A stretch of DNA of 64,000 nucleotides from positions 62,001 to 126,000 of the forward strand of contig NZ_JNVM01000020.1 in NCBI RefSeq assembly GCF_000722545.1, read 5' to 3'. The notes below the pieces were generated by a model that was not told the origin of the DNA, made no database searches, and was given only the letters and a program-made list of their open reading frames with translations. Shown one piece after another: positions 48,780-57,042 of the stretch. The DNA comes from Paenibacillus tyrphae (lineage in GTDB: Bacteria; Bacillota; Bacilli; Paenibacillales; NBRC-103111). The first letter of the stretch is position 1. Every line of letters begins with the position of its first letter. Both the position numbers and the translations under genes were made by a program.

Positions 48780-48840
48780 CGATGAAAGCCTCCTTTCGCG
48801 CCATGTTGGCCAAAGCCTCGAAAGTAATAAGCATTTTCAT
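48742..48840 (-). CDS. 32-residue ORF overlapping the CD3324-family start
   Basis: GAGGAGGTGTAAAG precedes ATG of a 32-residue peptide (M-K-M-L-I-T-F-E-A-L-A-N-M...). It overlaps the next gene in another frame and carries that gene's ribosome-binding site. It could be a translated leader that couples expression or a real small protein. A TTCG-capped hairpin lies immediately upstream. Confidence 0.55.
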   Translation of the reverse strand: MKMLITFEALANMARKEAFIGGVQEWEGYFAA

Positions 48841-48857
48841 CTTTACACCTCCTCTGA

Positions 48858-48875
48858 GTTTTGCCGAAGCAAAAC
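48858..48875 (-). promoter_or_regulatory. TTCG-capped hairpin next to a ribosome-binding site
   Basis: GTTTTGC-TTCG-GCAAAAC on the minus strand, two bases from the GAGGAGG of the 32-codon ORF; may stabilise the mRNA 5' end or modulate initiation. Confidence 0.5.
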
Positions 48876-48975
48876 TGACGTCGCAAGCATTAGGGGCATG
48901 AAATTCAGGATAAACGTCTACGTCGTCCTTATCATCATGAAGGATAAGCGCGTTTATCAAGGTTGACGCGAAGCT

Positions 48976-48994
48976 ATAAGTTGCGTTAACTTAT
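48976..48994. promoter_or_regulatory. 7-bp inverted repeat, possible operator
   Basis: ATAAGTT-N5-AACTTAT lies in an AT-rich stretch between the upstream terminator and the 32-codon ORF, where the promoter of the CD3324-family transcript should be. Confidence 0.4.
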
Positions 48995-49008
48995 AAATTC
49001 TTATCAAC

Positions 49009-49033
49009 AAAAAAACACGATCGCCATATCGTG
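49009..49033 (-). terminator. Terminator after the 17-residue ORF
   Basis: CACGAT-N6-ATCGTG followed by seven Ts on the minus strand. Confidence 0.85.
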
Positions 49034-49104
49034 CCTGAATGCCTCTATATGTCATGTATCATTCAATGACGGTTCAGGTGACGGTGAAGGAGAAAAATGC
49101 TTAT

Positions 49105-49158
49105 TCACTTGTTAGCAAACCCTTTTCCTTTTTTCATTGTGTCCAGTACCAATACCAT
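49105..49158 (-). CDS. 17-residue peptide ORF with strong ribosome-binding site
   Basis: AAAGGAG lies 9 bases upstream of ATG; the peptide begins hydrophobic (MVLVLDTM) and ends basic (KKGKGFANK). It lies between a candidate promoter (49212-49241) and a strong terminator, so the transcript would encode only this peptide. It could be a signalling, toxin-like or leader peptide; nothing specific is recognised. Confidence 0.5.
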   Translation of the reverse strand: MVLVLDTMKKGKGFANK

Positions 49159-49211
49159 TGCACGACACTCCTTTCACCTGAAATTTTTTGAAGACACAGA
49201 ATTTCTCTTAC

Positions 49212-49241
49212 ATTATAACCCATCGATTCTTGTATTGTCCA
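49212..49241 (-). promoter_or_regulatory. Promoter of the 17-residue ORF
   Basis: On the minus strand TGGACA, 18-base spacer, TATAAT; preceded by a GGGGCC-TTCG-GGCCCC hairpin (49257-49272) that could insulate it. Confidence 0.6.
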
Positions 49242-49568
49242 TCCGCGAATATATAAGGGGCCCGAAGGCCCCCCTTGACTGGCGTCTCCGCTTACGCGAA
49301 GACCACCTCGGATACCGTAATCATTGTTTCTGATCACTCCTTTCCTTAAGCGTCAGCTGGCCGGCTACATCTCCTATTAACTCATAATCGGCTGCGGTGC
49401 CGCAAGGTGGAAAACTTTTATAACGATTTTATCCTTATCCTGTCCGCTGCTGCGCCTCACGGAAGCTTCTGCCGGGAAAACGACGTTTCCCGTATTTTTG
49501 AACTGGCGCAAACCGCCCGTATCGTATATAATGGCATACAGTAAAGCGCCGGAAACGAATATAAAAAA
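49242..49568. other. Mostly non-coding stretch
   Basis: It holds a 10-codon minus-strand ORF (49292-49324) with AAGGAG 12 bases upstream, the TTCG-capped hairpin, and a plus-strand TATAAT (49527-49532) that may belong to the xpt leader. A minus-strand reading frame across 49377-49560 lacks a ribosome-binding site. No recognised gene. Confidence 0.5.
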
Positions 49569-49638
49569 GCTCGTATAATTGCAGGATGAATCGGCCTGCG
49601 AGTCTCTACCCTGCCTCCGCAACGGCAGGACTACGGGC
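49569..49638 (+). promoter_or_regulatory. Guanine (purine) riboswitch
   Basis: P1 GCTCGTA/TACGGGC, conserved TATAATT, P2 GCAGG/CCTGC, the GAGTCTCTACC core, P3 CTGCC/GGCAG and GGACTAC. The C in the G-A-C-T-A joiner corresponds to position 74 of xpt aptamers and specifies guanine-type ligands. A terminator follows before xpt. Confidence 0.95.
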
Positions 49639-49725
49639 GGTACACATACGGACGCAGAAAGGAAGACCGCGCTGCTTGCAGCCCGGCCGACCGTTTTGCG
49701 CCTTTTCTTGCTTTTGCGTATCGCT

Positions 49726-49770
49726 CGATTGCCCGTTTCTTATTGCAGAAACGGACGAATCGGGCTTTTT
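49726..49770 (+). terminator. Riboswitch-controlled terminator upstream of xpt
   Basis: CCGTTTC/GAAACGG with outer GCCCG/CGGGC pairing, then five Ts, about 50 bases before the xpt start. Confidence 0.82.
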
Positions 49771-49817
49771 GTGTTTATCGGGCTTAGGATCTTGTTAACG
49801 TTCGGGAGGAAAAAGTA

Positions 49818-50417
49818 ATGGAACTGCTTAAAAACAAAGTGCTGCAGGAAGGAATCGTGCTCGGAGAACAGGTGCTTAAGGTTGACTCGTTTCTGAATCA
49901 TCAGGTCGATCCTGTCCTCATGATGGAGATCGGCAAAGAATTTGCCGCCCGTTTCGCCGGCGAGCGCATTACGAAGGTGCTCACCATCGAATCGTCCGGG
50001 ATCGCTCCCGCCGTCATGACGGCGCTGCAGCTCGGCGTGCCGCTCATTTTCGCGCGCAAGCGCAAGTCGCTGACGCTGCGGGACGATCTGCTTACGGAGA
50101 AAGTGTATTCCTTCACCAAGCAGGAAGAAAGCGAAGTATCCGTCTCCAAAAAGTTTTTGTCGCCCGGCGACCGGGTGCTGCTGATCGACGATTTCCTCGC
50201 CAACGGCGAAGCGGCGTTCGGGTTGGCCCGAATTTCCGAGAAAGCGGGCGCTACAGTTGCCGGTATCGGCATCGTGATCGAGAAGGCTTTTCAGCCCGGG
50301 GGCCGGAAGCTTCTGGACGCAGGCTATCGGGTAGAGTCGCTCGCGCCCATCGCTTCGTTGGCGGACGGACGGGTCACGTTCGCGGACAAGCCTGAGCCGC
50401 AGACGAATCCGGTATAA
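49818..50417 (+). CDS. xpt: Xanthine phosphoribosyltransferase
   Basis: 199 residues. It converts xanthine and PRPP to XMP in purine salvage. VLLIDDFLANGEAAFG is the PRPP-binding loop, VLTIESSGIAPAVMTA the N-terminal type I PRTase region, and RKRKSLTLRDDLLTEKVYSF the substrate-discriminating segment of Xpt. GGGAGG lies 8 bases before ATG. It is the first gene of a guanine-riboswitch operon with pbuX, as in Bacillus subtilis. Confidence 0.96.
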   Translation: MELLKNKVLQEGIVLGEQVLKVDSFLNHQVDPVLMMEIGKEFAARFAGERITKVLTIESSGIAPAVMTALQLGVPLIFARKRKSLTLRDDLLTEKVYSFTKQEESEVSVSKKFLSPGDRVLLIDDFLANGEAAFGLARISEKAGATVAGIGIVIEKAFQPGGRKLLDAGYRVESLAPIASLADGRVTFADKPEPQTNPV

Positions 50418-50461
50418 ATCAAATCCGTGCCCAACAATCCATTCCCGGAGGTATCCTTCCT

Positions 50462-51793
50462 GTGTCTATGAATGCAAAAACAACCGGCCAGCCGCCGATG
50501 CGGCGGTTTTCGCTCGGCCTGCAGCACGTGCTTGCCATGTACGCCGGCGCCGTCATCGTGCCGCTGATTGTCGGCAGCGCGCTGAAGCTGTCGCCGGAGC
50601 AGCTCGCCTATCTCGTTTCGATCGACCTGTTAACGTGCGGCATCGCAACCCTGCTTCAAGTTTGGAGCAACCGCTTCTTCGGCATCGGCCTGCCGGTCGT
50701 GCTCGGCTGTACGTTCACGGCCGTCGGCCCCATGATTGCCATCGGCAGCCAGCACGGCATCTCGACCGTCTACGGCGCCATCCTTGCCGCGGGCTTGTTC
50801 GTCGTCATCTTCGCCGGACTGTTCGGCAAGCTGATCCGCTTCTTCCCTCCGGTCGTGACCGGCTCGGTTGTCACGATCATCGGTCTTACGCTCATTCCTG
50901 TAGCGCTGAACGATATGGGCGGCGGGGTCGGCAACCCGAATTTCGGCGCGCCGGTCAATCTGCTGCTTTCGTTCGGCGTGCTCGCGCTGATTATCGTCAT
51001 AAACCGTTTTTTCACAGGCTTTTGGCGGGCAATCTCGATTCTGCTCGGGTTGATTGTCGGGACGTTTGTCGCGGCGCTGCTCGGCAAAGTCAGCTTCGTT
51101 CCGTTCCATGAAGCTTCCTGGTTTCATATGGTTCACCCACTCTACTTCGGCACGCCGACGTTTGAAATCACTTCCGTGCTGACGATGATTCTGGTCGCTG
51201 CGGTCAGTCTGGTGGAGTCGACCGGGGTCTTTCTGGCTCTCGGCAAAATATGCGACCGCGACATCCGCTCCGAGGATTTGACCCGCGGCTACCGCGCGGA
51301 AGGTCTCGCGATCATTCTCGGCGGCTTATTCAACGCCTTCCCGTATACGACTTACTCGCAGAACGTCGGGCTTATCCAAATGAGCGGCGTCCGGACGCGC
51401 GACGTGATCATGACCGCAGGCGGCATTTTGATCGTCCTTGGCCTGATCCCGAAAGTCGCAGCGCTGACGACGCTGATCCCGACCCCTGTGCTCGGTGGCG
51501 CGACCGTAGCCATGTTCGGCATGGTCGTCTCCTCCGGAATCCGCATGCTCGGCTCGCAGGTCGATCTGAACAACCATGAGAACCTGCTGATCATCGCCTG
51601 CTCCGTCGGCATGGGCCTCGGCGTGACGGTCGTTCCGACGCTGTTCAACCAACTGCCGCAAGCCGTGCAAATTTTGACCGGCAACGGCATTGTCGCAGGC
51701 AGCTTTACCGCGATCGTGCTGAATCTGGTGTTCAACCTCCGTCGGAAACGGTCGGTTGCCGATGCTTCGCAGCCGCAAAGCGCCTCGAACTAA
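50462..51793 (+). CDS. pbuX: Xanthine permease PbuX (NCS2 family)
   Basis: 443 residues with about 14 membrane segments. LGLQHVLAMYAGAVIVPLIV at the N terminus and LVESTGVFLALGKICDRDI in the middle are NCS2/UraA-type motifs; NAFPYTTYSQNVGLIQMSGV is the conserved TM10 region. The GTG start has GGAGG 10 bases upstream; an ATG two codons later is further away. It follows xpt by 44 bases and imports the xanthine that Xpt salvages. Confidence 0.95.
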   Translation: MSMNAKTTGQPPMRRFSLGLQHVLAMYAGAVIVPLIVGSALKLSPEQLAYLVSIDLLTCGIATLLQVWSNRFFGIGLPVVLGCTFTAVGPMIAIGSQHGISTVYGAILAAGLFVVIFAGLFGKLIRFFPPVVTGSVVTIIGLTLIPVALNDMGGGVGNPNFGAPVNLLLSFGVLALIIVINRFFTGFWRAISILLGLIVGTFVAALLGKVSFVPFHEASWFHMVHPLYFGTPTFEITSVLTMILVAAVSLVESTGVFLALGKICDRDIRSEDLTRGYRAEGLAIILGGLFNAFPYTTYSQNVGLIQMSGVRTRDVIMTAGGILIVLGLIPKVAALTTLIPTPVLGGATVAMFGMVVSSGIRMLGSQVDLNNHENLLIIACSVGMGLGVTVVPTLFNQLPQAVQILTGNGIVAGSFTAIVLNLVFNLRRKRSVADASQPQSASN

Positions 51794-51810
51794 TTGAATT
51801 GACATTATAT

Positions 51811-51862
51811 AAGAAGACTGCGGCCTGTGAGCATATCACAGAATCGCAGTCTTCTTTTTTGC
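51811..51862 (+). terminator. Terminator of xpt-pbuX
   Basis: AAGAAGACTGCG/CGCAGTCTTCTT 12-bp stem with an inner hairpin and a T run; also positioned to end the convergent nucleotidase transcript. Confidence 0.93.
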
Positions 51863-51878
51863 CATATATCCTATTGGT

Positions 51879-53462
51879 TTAGTCCCAAATAACTTCCCAA
51901 TTCCGGTTCAGCGACGCTTCGATCGTTCCCCGCTCCATAATATAGCCGGCCAGCAGCTCCGCCATATCGGTCGGAATGTCCTTCACAACCGGCTTCCCTT
52001 GGAACATCAGGTAGTTTCCGCCACCTGCCGCCCGGTAATTGTTCATGACGACGTCGTATTCCGCTTCCGGATCGATCGGCTTGCCGTTATAGCTCATTTC
52101 GACGATCCGCTGTCCTACCGGACGGGAAATGTTGATGCGGTATTCGATGCCTTCCCACATGTCGTAATTATAATGCTGCGGCTTCGGATCGCTGAATTCC
52201 GCACTCACTTGTACCGGGCCGTGCCCGTCATAGTGGGCAAAATACGAGGCCGAGCGCTCCAGCGCGGCACGGATATCCTGTCCCGACACCCGGATGACCT
52301 GCAGCGTGTTCGGATAAATATAGTTGGAAACAATGTCCCGCATCGTAATGTGCTCGGGAAATCCTGGCGAGACGTTGTCGAACAGCGCGGTGTTGGAGAT
52401 CGGGGCTCCCGACAGCTCCATCTGCACCCGGTTGATAAACTCGATGAGCGGATGCTCCTTCAGCCGGACCTCCATCGGATCGGTGACGTGCATGTCGCCA
52501 AGCAGACGCCCGATCGGCTGATCGAGCCATACCTGCGCGAGGCGCTCATGCGGCTCCACAATAGTTAGCACCGCGGAATCGGGCGCTTCGTCTTGCGGGG
52601 ACACCAGCTCGGACGCGGCTTCCAGAACGCGCCAGCTTCCCGCTTCCAAGCCCAGCGTCAGTGTAACTTTGCCGAGCCAGGCGCCTGCGCTGCCGGGCTG
52701 CACGACCGTCACCCCGTTGATGCTCGTTCCGCTGATCGAACGGTGCTGGTGACCCGTAAACAGCACGTCGATCCCTTCCACCTCGTGGCAGAGGGCATAG
52801 CCTTGATTTTCCCCCGTCAACGGCTCCGTCGGCTCGCCGGATTCCAGATGCCGTTCGAACCCTCCGTGATAGGAGACGATCACAACGTCCGCTCCCTCGT
52901 GCTCTCGCAGATGCTTCACCCACCGCTTGGCCGTCTCGACGGCATCCTCGAAGCGCAGGCCCGCGATATGCTCGGGCTTCTCCCAATGCGGGATGTAAGG
53001 CGTCGTCAGCCCCAGCACGCCGATTTTGAGCCCCTGCTCGAGCGTCTTCACCAGATAGGGCTTGCCGAATACCGGTTCGCTCGTCGTCTCATCGACGATA
53101 TTGGCGCTGAGCCAAGGAAAGCTCGATTCCCCGACCGCTTTGCGCAGCAGCTCCATCCCATAGTTGAATTCGTGATTCCCGATGACGGCTGCATCGTACC
53201 CGAGCTCATTCAGGCACTGAATCATCGGATTCGGCTCCCCGCCGTTCAGCTTGGCATGATGATATGCCAGCGGCGTGCCCTGGATCAAATCCCCGTTATC
53301 GATAAGCAGCAGCGGCCCGCCCTTTTGGCGTTCCTTACGAATGATCGATGCGATTTTGGCGAAGCCCGTTTCCGTTGCGCTGTTGTTGGCATACTGGATC
53401 GGCAGCAGCGCCCCGTGGAGATCGCTTGTTTCCAGTATCGTGACTGTCAGTTTTTGAACCAC
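51879..53462 (-). CDS. 5'-nucleotidase/2',3'-cyclic phosphodiesterase-family metallophosphoesterase
   Basis: 527 residues. The calcineurin-like domain (about 1-300) has the two-metal motifs: ETSDLHGALLP, LIDNGDLIQGTP, VIGNHEFNYG and TGHQHRSI. The C-terminal 5'-nucleotidase domain (about 310-527) has the ISNTALFDNVSPG region and VVMNNYRAAGGGNYLMF with the substrate-stacking tyrosine and phenylalanine. No signal peptide or wall anchor is present, so it appears cytoplasmic, unlike most relatives. GTG start with GGAG 11 bases upstream. It sits next to purine salvage genes but is convergent with them. Confidence 0.9.
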   Translation of the reverse strand: MVQKLTVTILETSDLHGALLPIQYANNSATETGFAKIASIIRKERQKGGPLLLIDNGDLIQGTPLAYHHAKLNGGEPNPMIQCLNELGYDAAVIGNHEFNYGMELLRKAVGESSFPWLSANIVDETTSEPVFGKPYLVKTLEQGLKIGVLGLTTPYIPHWEKPEHIAGLRFEDAVETAKRWVKHLREHEGADVVIVSYHGGFERHLESGEPTEPLTGENQGYALCHEVEGIDVLFTGHQHRSISGTSINGVTVVQPGSAGAWLGKVTLTLGLEAGSWRVLEAASELVSPQDEAPDSAVLTIVEPHERLAQVWLDQPIGRLLGDMHVTDPMEVRLKEHPLIEFINRVQMELSGAPISNTALFDNVSPGFPEHITMRDIVSNYIYPNTLQVIRVSGQDIRAALERSASYFAHYDGHGPVQVSAEFSDPKPQHYNYDMWEGIEYRINISRPVGQRIVEMSYNGKPIDPEAEYDVVMNNYRAAGGGNYLMFQGKPVVKDIPTDMAELLAGYIMERGTIEASLNRNWEVIWD

Positions 53463-53658
53463 CTTGCATTCAACTCCGTTTTTCCATGAATTGAATCCAC
53501 TATATCAAATTTAGCGCCGAAGAACCATCCGTTGGGATTTAAAAATATTTTTCGACATTTTTTTGGCTCTTTCACAAAAAATTTACTCTGGCCTGTCCGA
53601 ATCTGTGGTATATTATTAAATGGATTTTGATCTAACAAGTTAACAGGAGGTCAATTCA

Positions 53659-54627
53659 ATGTTTAAAAAGTTTGCAGCAGTCAGTTTGTCCCTGGTGCTT
53701 ACCGCCGGGATTGCAGCAGGTTGTGGTACGAAAACAGAGAACAAATCTGCAACCCCCGCTCCTTCCGACAAGAAGCAAGAAGCGTCTGCGCCAAAAGGCT
53801 ATCAGCCAAAAGAATTGAAAGTCCAATTCGTTCCTTCCCAAAGCGCAGAGACGCTGGAAGCGAAGGCGAAGCCACTGGAGAAGCTGCTCGGTGACAAGCT
53901 CGGCATTCCGGTGAAAGTATCCGTTTCGACCAACTACAACACCGTTATCGAAGCAATGGCTTCCAAGCAAGTCGATATCGGCTTCCTGCCTCCGAACGCT
54001 TACGTGCTGGCGCATGACGAGAAGAAAGCGGCGGACCTGCTTCTGCAAGCTCAACGTTACGGCGTAGACGAAAAAACGGGCGCCGACACCAAAGACCTGG
54101 TTGACTTCTACAAAGCTATGATCATCGTTAAAGCGGATTCCCCAATCAAAGAATTGAAAGACCTGAAAGGCAAAAAAATCGCTTGGCAAGGCGTAACGTC
54201 CTCCGCAGGCTTCGTATGGCCGGCTAACGAAATGAAAAAAGCGGGCGTCGATCCGGAGAAAGACGTAACAGGCATCGAAGTAAAAGGTCACGACAAAGGC
54301 ATTCTGGCTGTGATGAACGGGCAAGTGGATGCAGCAGCTGTGTTCCAAGACGCGCGCAATACAGTGAAGAAAGACATTCCGGACATTTTCGAGAAAACGA
54401 AAGTGGTCGCTTTTACGGCTCCGATTCCGAACGACACGATCACCGTGCGTAACGATATGGATCAAACGTGGAGAGACAAAATCGCTCAAGCGTTCATCGA
54501 TATCGGCAAAGACCCGGAAGGCGGAAAAATCATTTTCGACGTATACTCCCACCGCGGCTACATGAAATCCGACGACAAGAAATTTGACGTCGTTCGCGAA
54601 TATTCCAAAGGCATCGGCCAGAAGTAA
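53659..54627 (+). CDS. phnD: Phosphonate-type ABC transporter substrate-binding lipoprotein
   Basis: 322 residues. The lipoprotein signal peptide ends in AGIAAGC (C22 the lipidated cysteine). The mature PhnD-like domain has LKVQFVPSQSAETLEAKAKP, VDIGFLPPNAYVLAHD and IAWQGVTSSAGFVWPANEMK, the conserved ligand-site segments. AGGAGG lies 8 bases before ATG. It is monocistronic and on the opposite strand to phnC-phnE-phnE 2.4 kb away. Substrate could be phosphonate, phosphite or another small oxyanion; sequence alone does not decide. Confidence 0.93.
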   Translation: MFKKFAAVSLSLVLTAGIAAGCGTKTENKSATPAPSDKKQEASAPKGYQPKELKVQFVPSQSAETLEAKAKPLEKLLGDKLGIPVKVSVSTNYNTVIEAMASKQVDIGFLPPNAYVLAHDEKKAADLLLQAQRYGVDEKTGADTKDLVDFYKAMIIVKADSPIKELKDLKGKKIAWQGVTSSAGFVWPANEMKKAGVDPEKDVTGIEVKGHDKGILAVMNGQVDAAAVFQDARNTVKKDIPDIFEKTKVVAFTAPIPNDTITVRNDMDQTWRDKIAQAFIDIGKDPEGGKIIFDVYSHRGYMKSDDKKFDVVREYSKGIGQK

Positions 54628-54645
54628 GTCATATATTTTTAATTC

Positions 54646-54686
54646 AAAAGGAGCACCCTGCTTTCTGCAGCGGCGCTCCTTTTTTG
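54646..54686. terminator. Terminator between phnD and thrC
   Basis: AAAGGAGC..CTGC pairs with GCAG..GCTCCTTT followed by Ts; serves both convergent genes. Confidence 0.87.
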
Positions 54687-54688
54687 CG

Positions 54689-55942
54689 TTACAGCCGTGC
54701 TTTCACTTGCCCCAGCTCCAATCCCGTAGATACGGGCATTCCTGCATCGGCAGCTTCCCCCGTCACATACCGCTGCAAAGCGTCGGCGTCCTTTAACATA
54801 TGCCCGGTTAAAATGCACACCGCCGTCTCGTCCTTATCTACGATGCCCTGCGCGACTAGCTTGCGAAGCCCTGCCGCCGACGCCGCAGAAGCCGGTTCGC
54901 AGCCGATGCCCGCCCGGTCGATCACCGCTTTCGCCTCCAGGATCTCCTCATCCGTCACGGAAACCGTTACGCCGCGGGTCGCTTGCAGCACGTCGGCAGC
55001 TTTTTTCCAGCTTGGCGGGTTGCCGATATTAAGGGCGCTGGCCAGCGTAGACGGCCGGGGCTCCGGTATAAGCTCCTTCAGGCTGTGCTCGATCATCCGG
55101 TGGAACGGACTCGCGCCTTCCGCCTGCACGACCGCCACCCGAGGCATACGCGAAATGAGTCCTACTGCCAGCATGCCCTGCAGCCCTTTGCCGAGTGCGG
55201 ATACATTGCTCAGCGCCCCGCCGGGCAGCACGATCCAATCCGGCAGCGTCCAGTTTAGAGCCTGCGCGATTTCGTAGACGATGCTTTTTTGCCCCTCGAT
55301 CCGAAACGGATTAATCGAATTACATACGTACAGCTCCAGCTCAGCCGCATGCCGTTCCAAGAAGCGAATCCCGTCGTCGTAGGTGCCCTGGAACCGGATC
55401 ATTCGCGCTCCATAAGCCGCCGTTTGCAGCACTTTCCCGCCTGCGACGCCTTCCTCCGGGACAAAGACGTACGAGGCTTTGTCGGAAAGCGCCGCATACA
55501 TGGCAAGCGACGAAGACGTATTTCCCGTCGACGAGCAGGCAAACCGCTCGTACCCGAGCCAGGCGCCCTGCGACACGGCGACCGTCATCCCGTTATCTTT
55601 GAAGGAGCCGCTCGGATTCTCGCTCTGCGCCTTAAGCCGCAAGTCCCGGACTCCGGTAAAACGGCGGACCGGTTCGGAGCCGTACAGCCCCGTGTTGCCC
55701 TCGTACTTGGTTACGATCCGCTCTGCCGGAAGCTCCGGATGAATCAGCTCCTTATAGCGCCATACCCCGCTTGCATAAGGCGTATTGCGCTGCGCCAGAC
55801 GTTCGTCGAAGACGCGCCGCAGCTTCTCGCCATCCAACGTTCCGAGGCTCTGCTCGATCTGAAGCAGCCCGCCGCATTCGCAGCGCCATACCGGATCGGT
55901 GAGGCCCCGTTCTAGTCCGCACTCCGTACAGCTCAATTTCAT
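54689..55942 (-). CDS. thrC: Threonine synthase
   Basis: 417 residues. PLP-dependent conversion of O-phosphohomoserine to threonine. An N-terminal zinc-ribbon-like segment (C-T-E-C...C-E-C) precedes the fold; ENPSGSFKDNGM holds the PLP lysine, ACSSTGNTSSSLA is the PLP phosphate-binding loop, and VLPGGALSNVSALGKGL is the glycine-rich loop. No hom or thrB is adjacent, so it is not in a standard threonine operon. It is divergent from a LysR regulator, which may control it. Confidence 0.92.
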   Translation of the reverse strand: MKLSCTECGLERGLTDPVWRCECGGLLQIEQSLGTLDGEKLRRVFDERLAQRNTPYASGVWRYKELIHPELPAERIVTKYEGNTGLYGSEPVRRFTGVRDLRLKAQSENPSGSFKDNGMTVAVSQGAWLGYERFACSSTGNTSSSLAMYAALSDKASYVFVPEEGVAGGKVLQTAAYGARMIRFQGTYDDGIRFLERHAAELELYVCNSINPFRIEGQKSIVYEIAQALNWTLPDWIVLPGGALSNVSALGKGLQGMLAVGLISRMPRVAVVQAEGASPFHRMIEHSLKELIPEPRPSTLASALNIGNPPSWKKAADVLQATRGVTVSVTDEEILEAKAVIDRAGIGCEPASAASAAGLRKLVAQGIVDKDETAVCILTGHMLKDADALQRYVTGEAADAGMPVSTGLELGQVKARL

Positions 55943-56007
55943 CCCGCTCGCTCCTTTATACTATTGCCATTTGCTTCGTTCGACTTTAGAATAAAACGAA
56001 AAAACAT

Positions 56008-56026
56008 ATAAGTATAATATATTTAT
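56008..56026. promoter_or_regulatory. Candidate LysR-type operator between thrC and lysR
   Basis: ATAA-N11-TTAT dyad of the LysR T-N11-A type in the AT-rich divergent intergenic region. Confidence 0.5.
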
Positions 56027-56068
56027 TTCAAGAAATCATAAATTAATTTTATGAATGGAGCGAAACCG

Positions 56069-56953
56069 ATGAACCTCCACGCGTTAAAAATATTTCATGT
56101 CGTCGCCCGGAGCCGAAGCGTCACCCGCGCCTCCGAGATGCTGCGTATCAGCCAGCCTGCGGTCACGATGCAAATTCGCAACTTGGAGAAGGAGCTCGGC
56201 CTCGTCTTGTTGGCCCCGAAAGGAAGGGGCATCTGGCTGACGGAAGCGGGAACGTTCCTCGCCGGCCATGCCGAGCGGTTATTCGCTTTGGAGCAGGAGC
56301 TGGAAACGCTCGTCGACGACTACCGGGCAGGACGGTCCGGCACGCTGCGGATCGCCGCGACGTACCTGCCTGCGAATTTTTTGCTCCCTAGCTGGATTGC
56401 CGCCTACAAGCGGAAGTTTGCCGAGGTGCGGTTGACCCAATATACCGGAAACGCCCAGCAGTCGCTTGATCGGCTGGAACGGTACGAAGCCGATATCGCC
56501 GTCATCGGCGGCGCCGCCGCCGCTTCCTCCTGGCTGACACGCACCGTACTGTTCGAGGACCCGATGTGGTTCGTCGTCCCTCCAGATCATCCATGTGCAG
56601 GCAAGGAAGTCGGGCTCGCCGATCTATTGAAAGAAACGTTCATCATGCGCGAGGAAGGCAGCTCAACTCGCGAAATGCTGCTTGCCCTATGCCGGATGTC
56701 GAGCCTTGCCCCGCCCGATATCGGCGTCGAGCTGGGCGGGATGAACGAAGCCGTGCGGGCGGTCGCCGCGGGCTACGGCGTGCTCTTCGCCTCCTCCGCC
56801 GAGGTGCGGGAGTTCGTAGACCGCCGCGAGGTCGTGCGGGTACGGGTGAAGCATCCCGAGGTGAAAAACCCGATTGCCGTCTATTGGCGCGAAGGCGAGC
56901 CGCTATCCGGACAAGCCGCGGCGTTTGTCGAGCTGATTACCGGTCAGGTTTAG
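56069..56953 (+). CDS. LysR-family transcriptional regulator
   Basis: 294 residues from ATG 56069 (GGAG 8 bases upstream; an ATG six codons earlier lacks a site). Winged HTH at 1-60 (LKIFHVVARSRSVTRASEML, ISQPAVTMQIRNLEKELGLV) and a LysR substrate domain from about residue 88 (GTLRIAATYLPANFLLPSWI). The closest visible resemblance is to the CysL/YwfM/CbbR branch. Divergent from thrC with a T-N11-A site between them. Confidence 0.92.
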   Translation: MNLHALKIFHVVARSRSVTRASEMLRISQPAVTMQIRNLEKELGLVLLAPKGRGIWLTEAGTFLAGHAERLFALEQELETLVDDYRAGRSGTLRIAATYLPANFLLPSWIAAYKRKFAEVRLTQYTGNAQQSLDRLERYEADIAVIGGAAAASSWLTRTVLFEDPMWFVVPPDHPCAGKEVGLADLLKETFIMREEGSSTREMLLALCRMSSLAPPDIGVELGGMNEAVRAVAAGYGVLFASSAEVREFVDRREVVRVRVKHPEVKNPIAVYWREGEPLSGQAAAFVELITGQV

Positions 56954-56987
56954 GCGCGAATAAGAAGAAGCAGGCCTTTTCCGCACA

Positions 56988-57033
56988 AAGAAGCCCGCTT
57001 TTCGGCATAAATGATCCGAAAAGCGGGCTTTGT
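56988..57033. terminator. Bidirectional terminator between lysR and phnE
   Basis: AAGCCCGCTTTTCGG/CCGAAAAGCGGGCTT perfect 15-bp stem with a ten-base loop between convergent genes. Confidence 0.88.
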
Positions 57034-57042
57034 GGGCTATAC

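Noticed and set aside
49377..49622. 81-residue minus-strand ORF upstream of xpt
   Set aside because: Its start lies within the guanine riboswitch on the opposite strand, and there is no ribosome-binding site; the plus-strand RNA function is much better supported.
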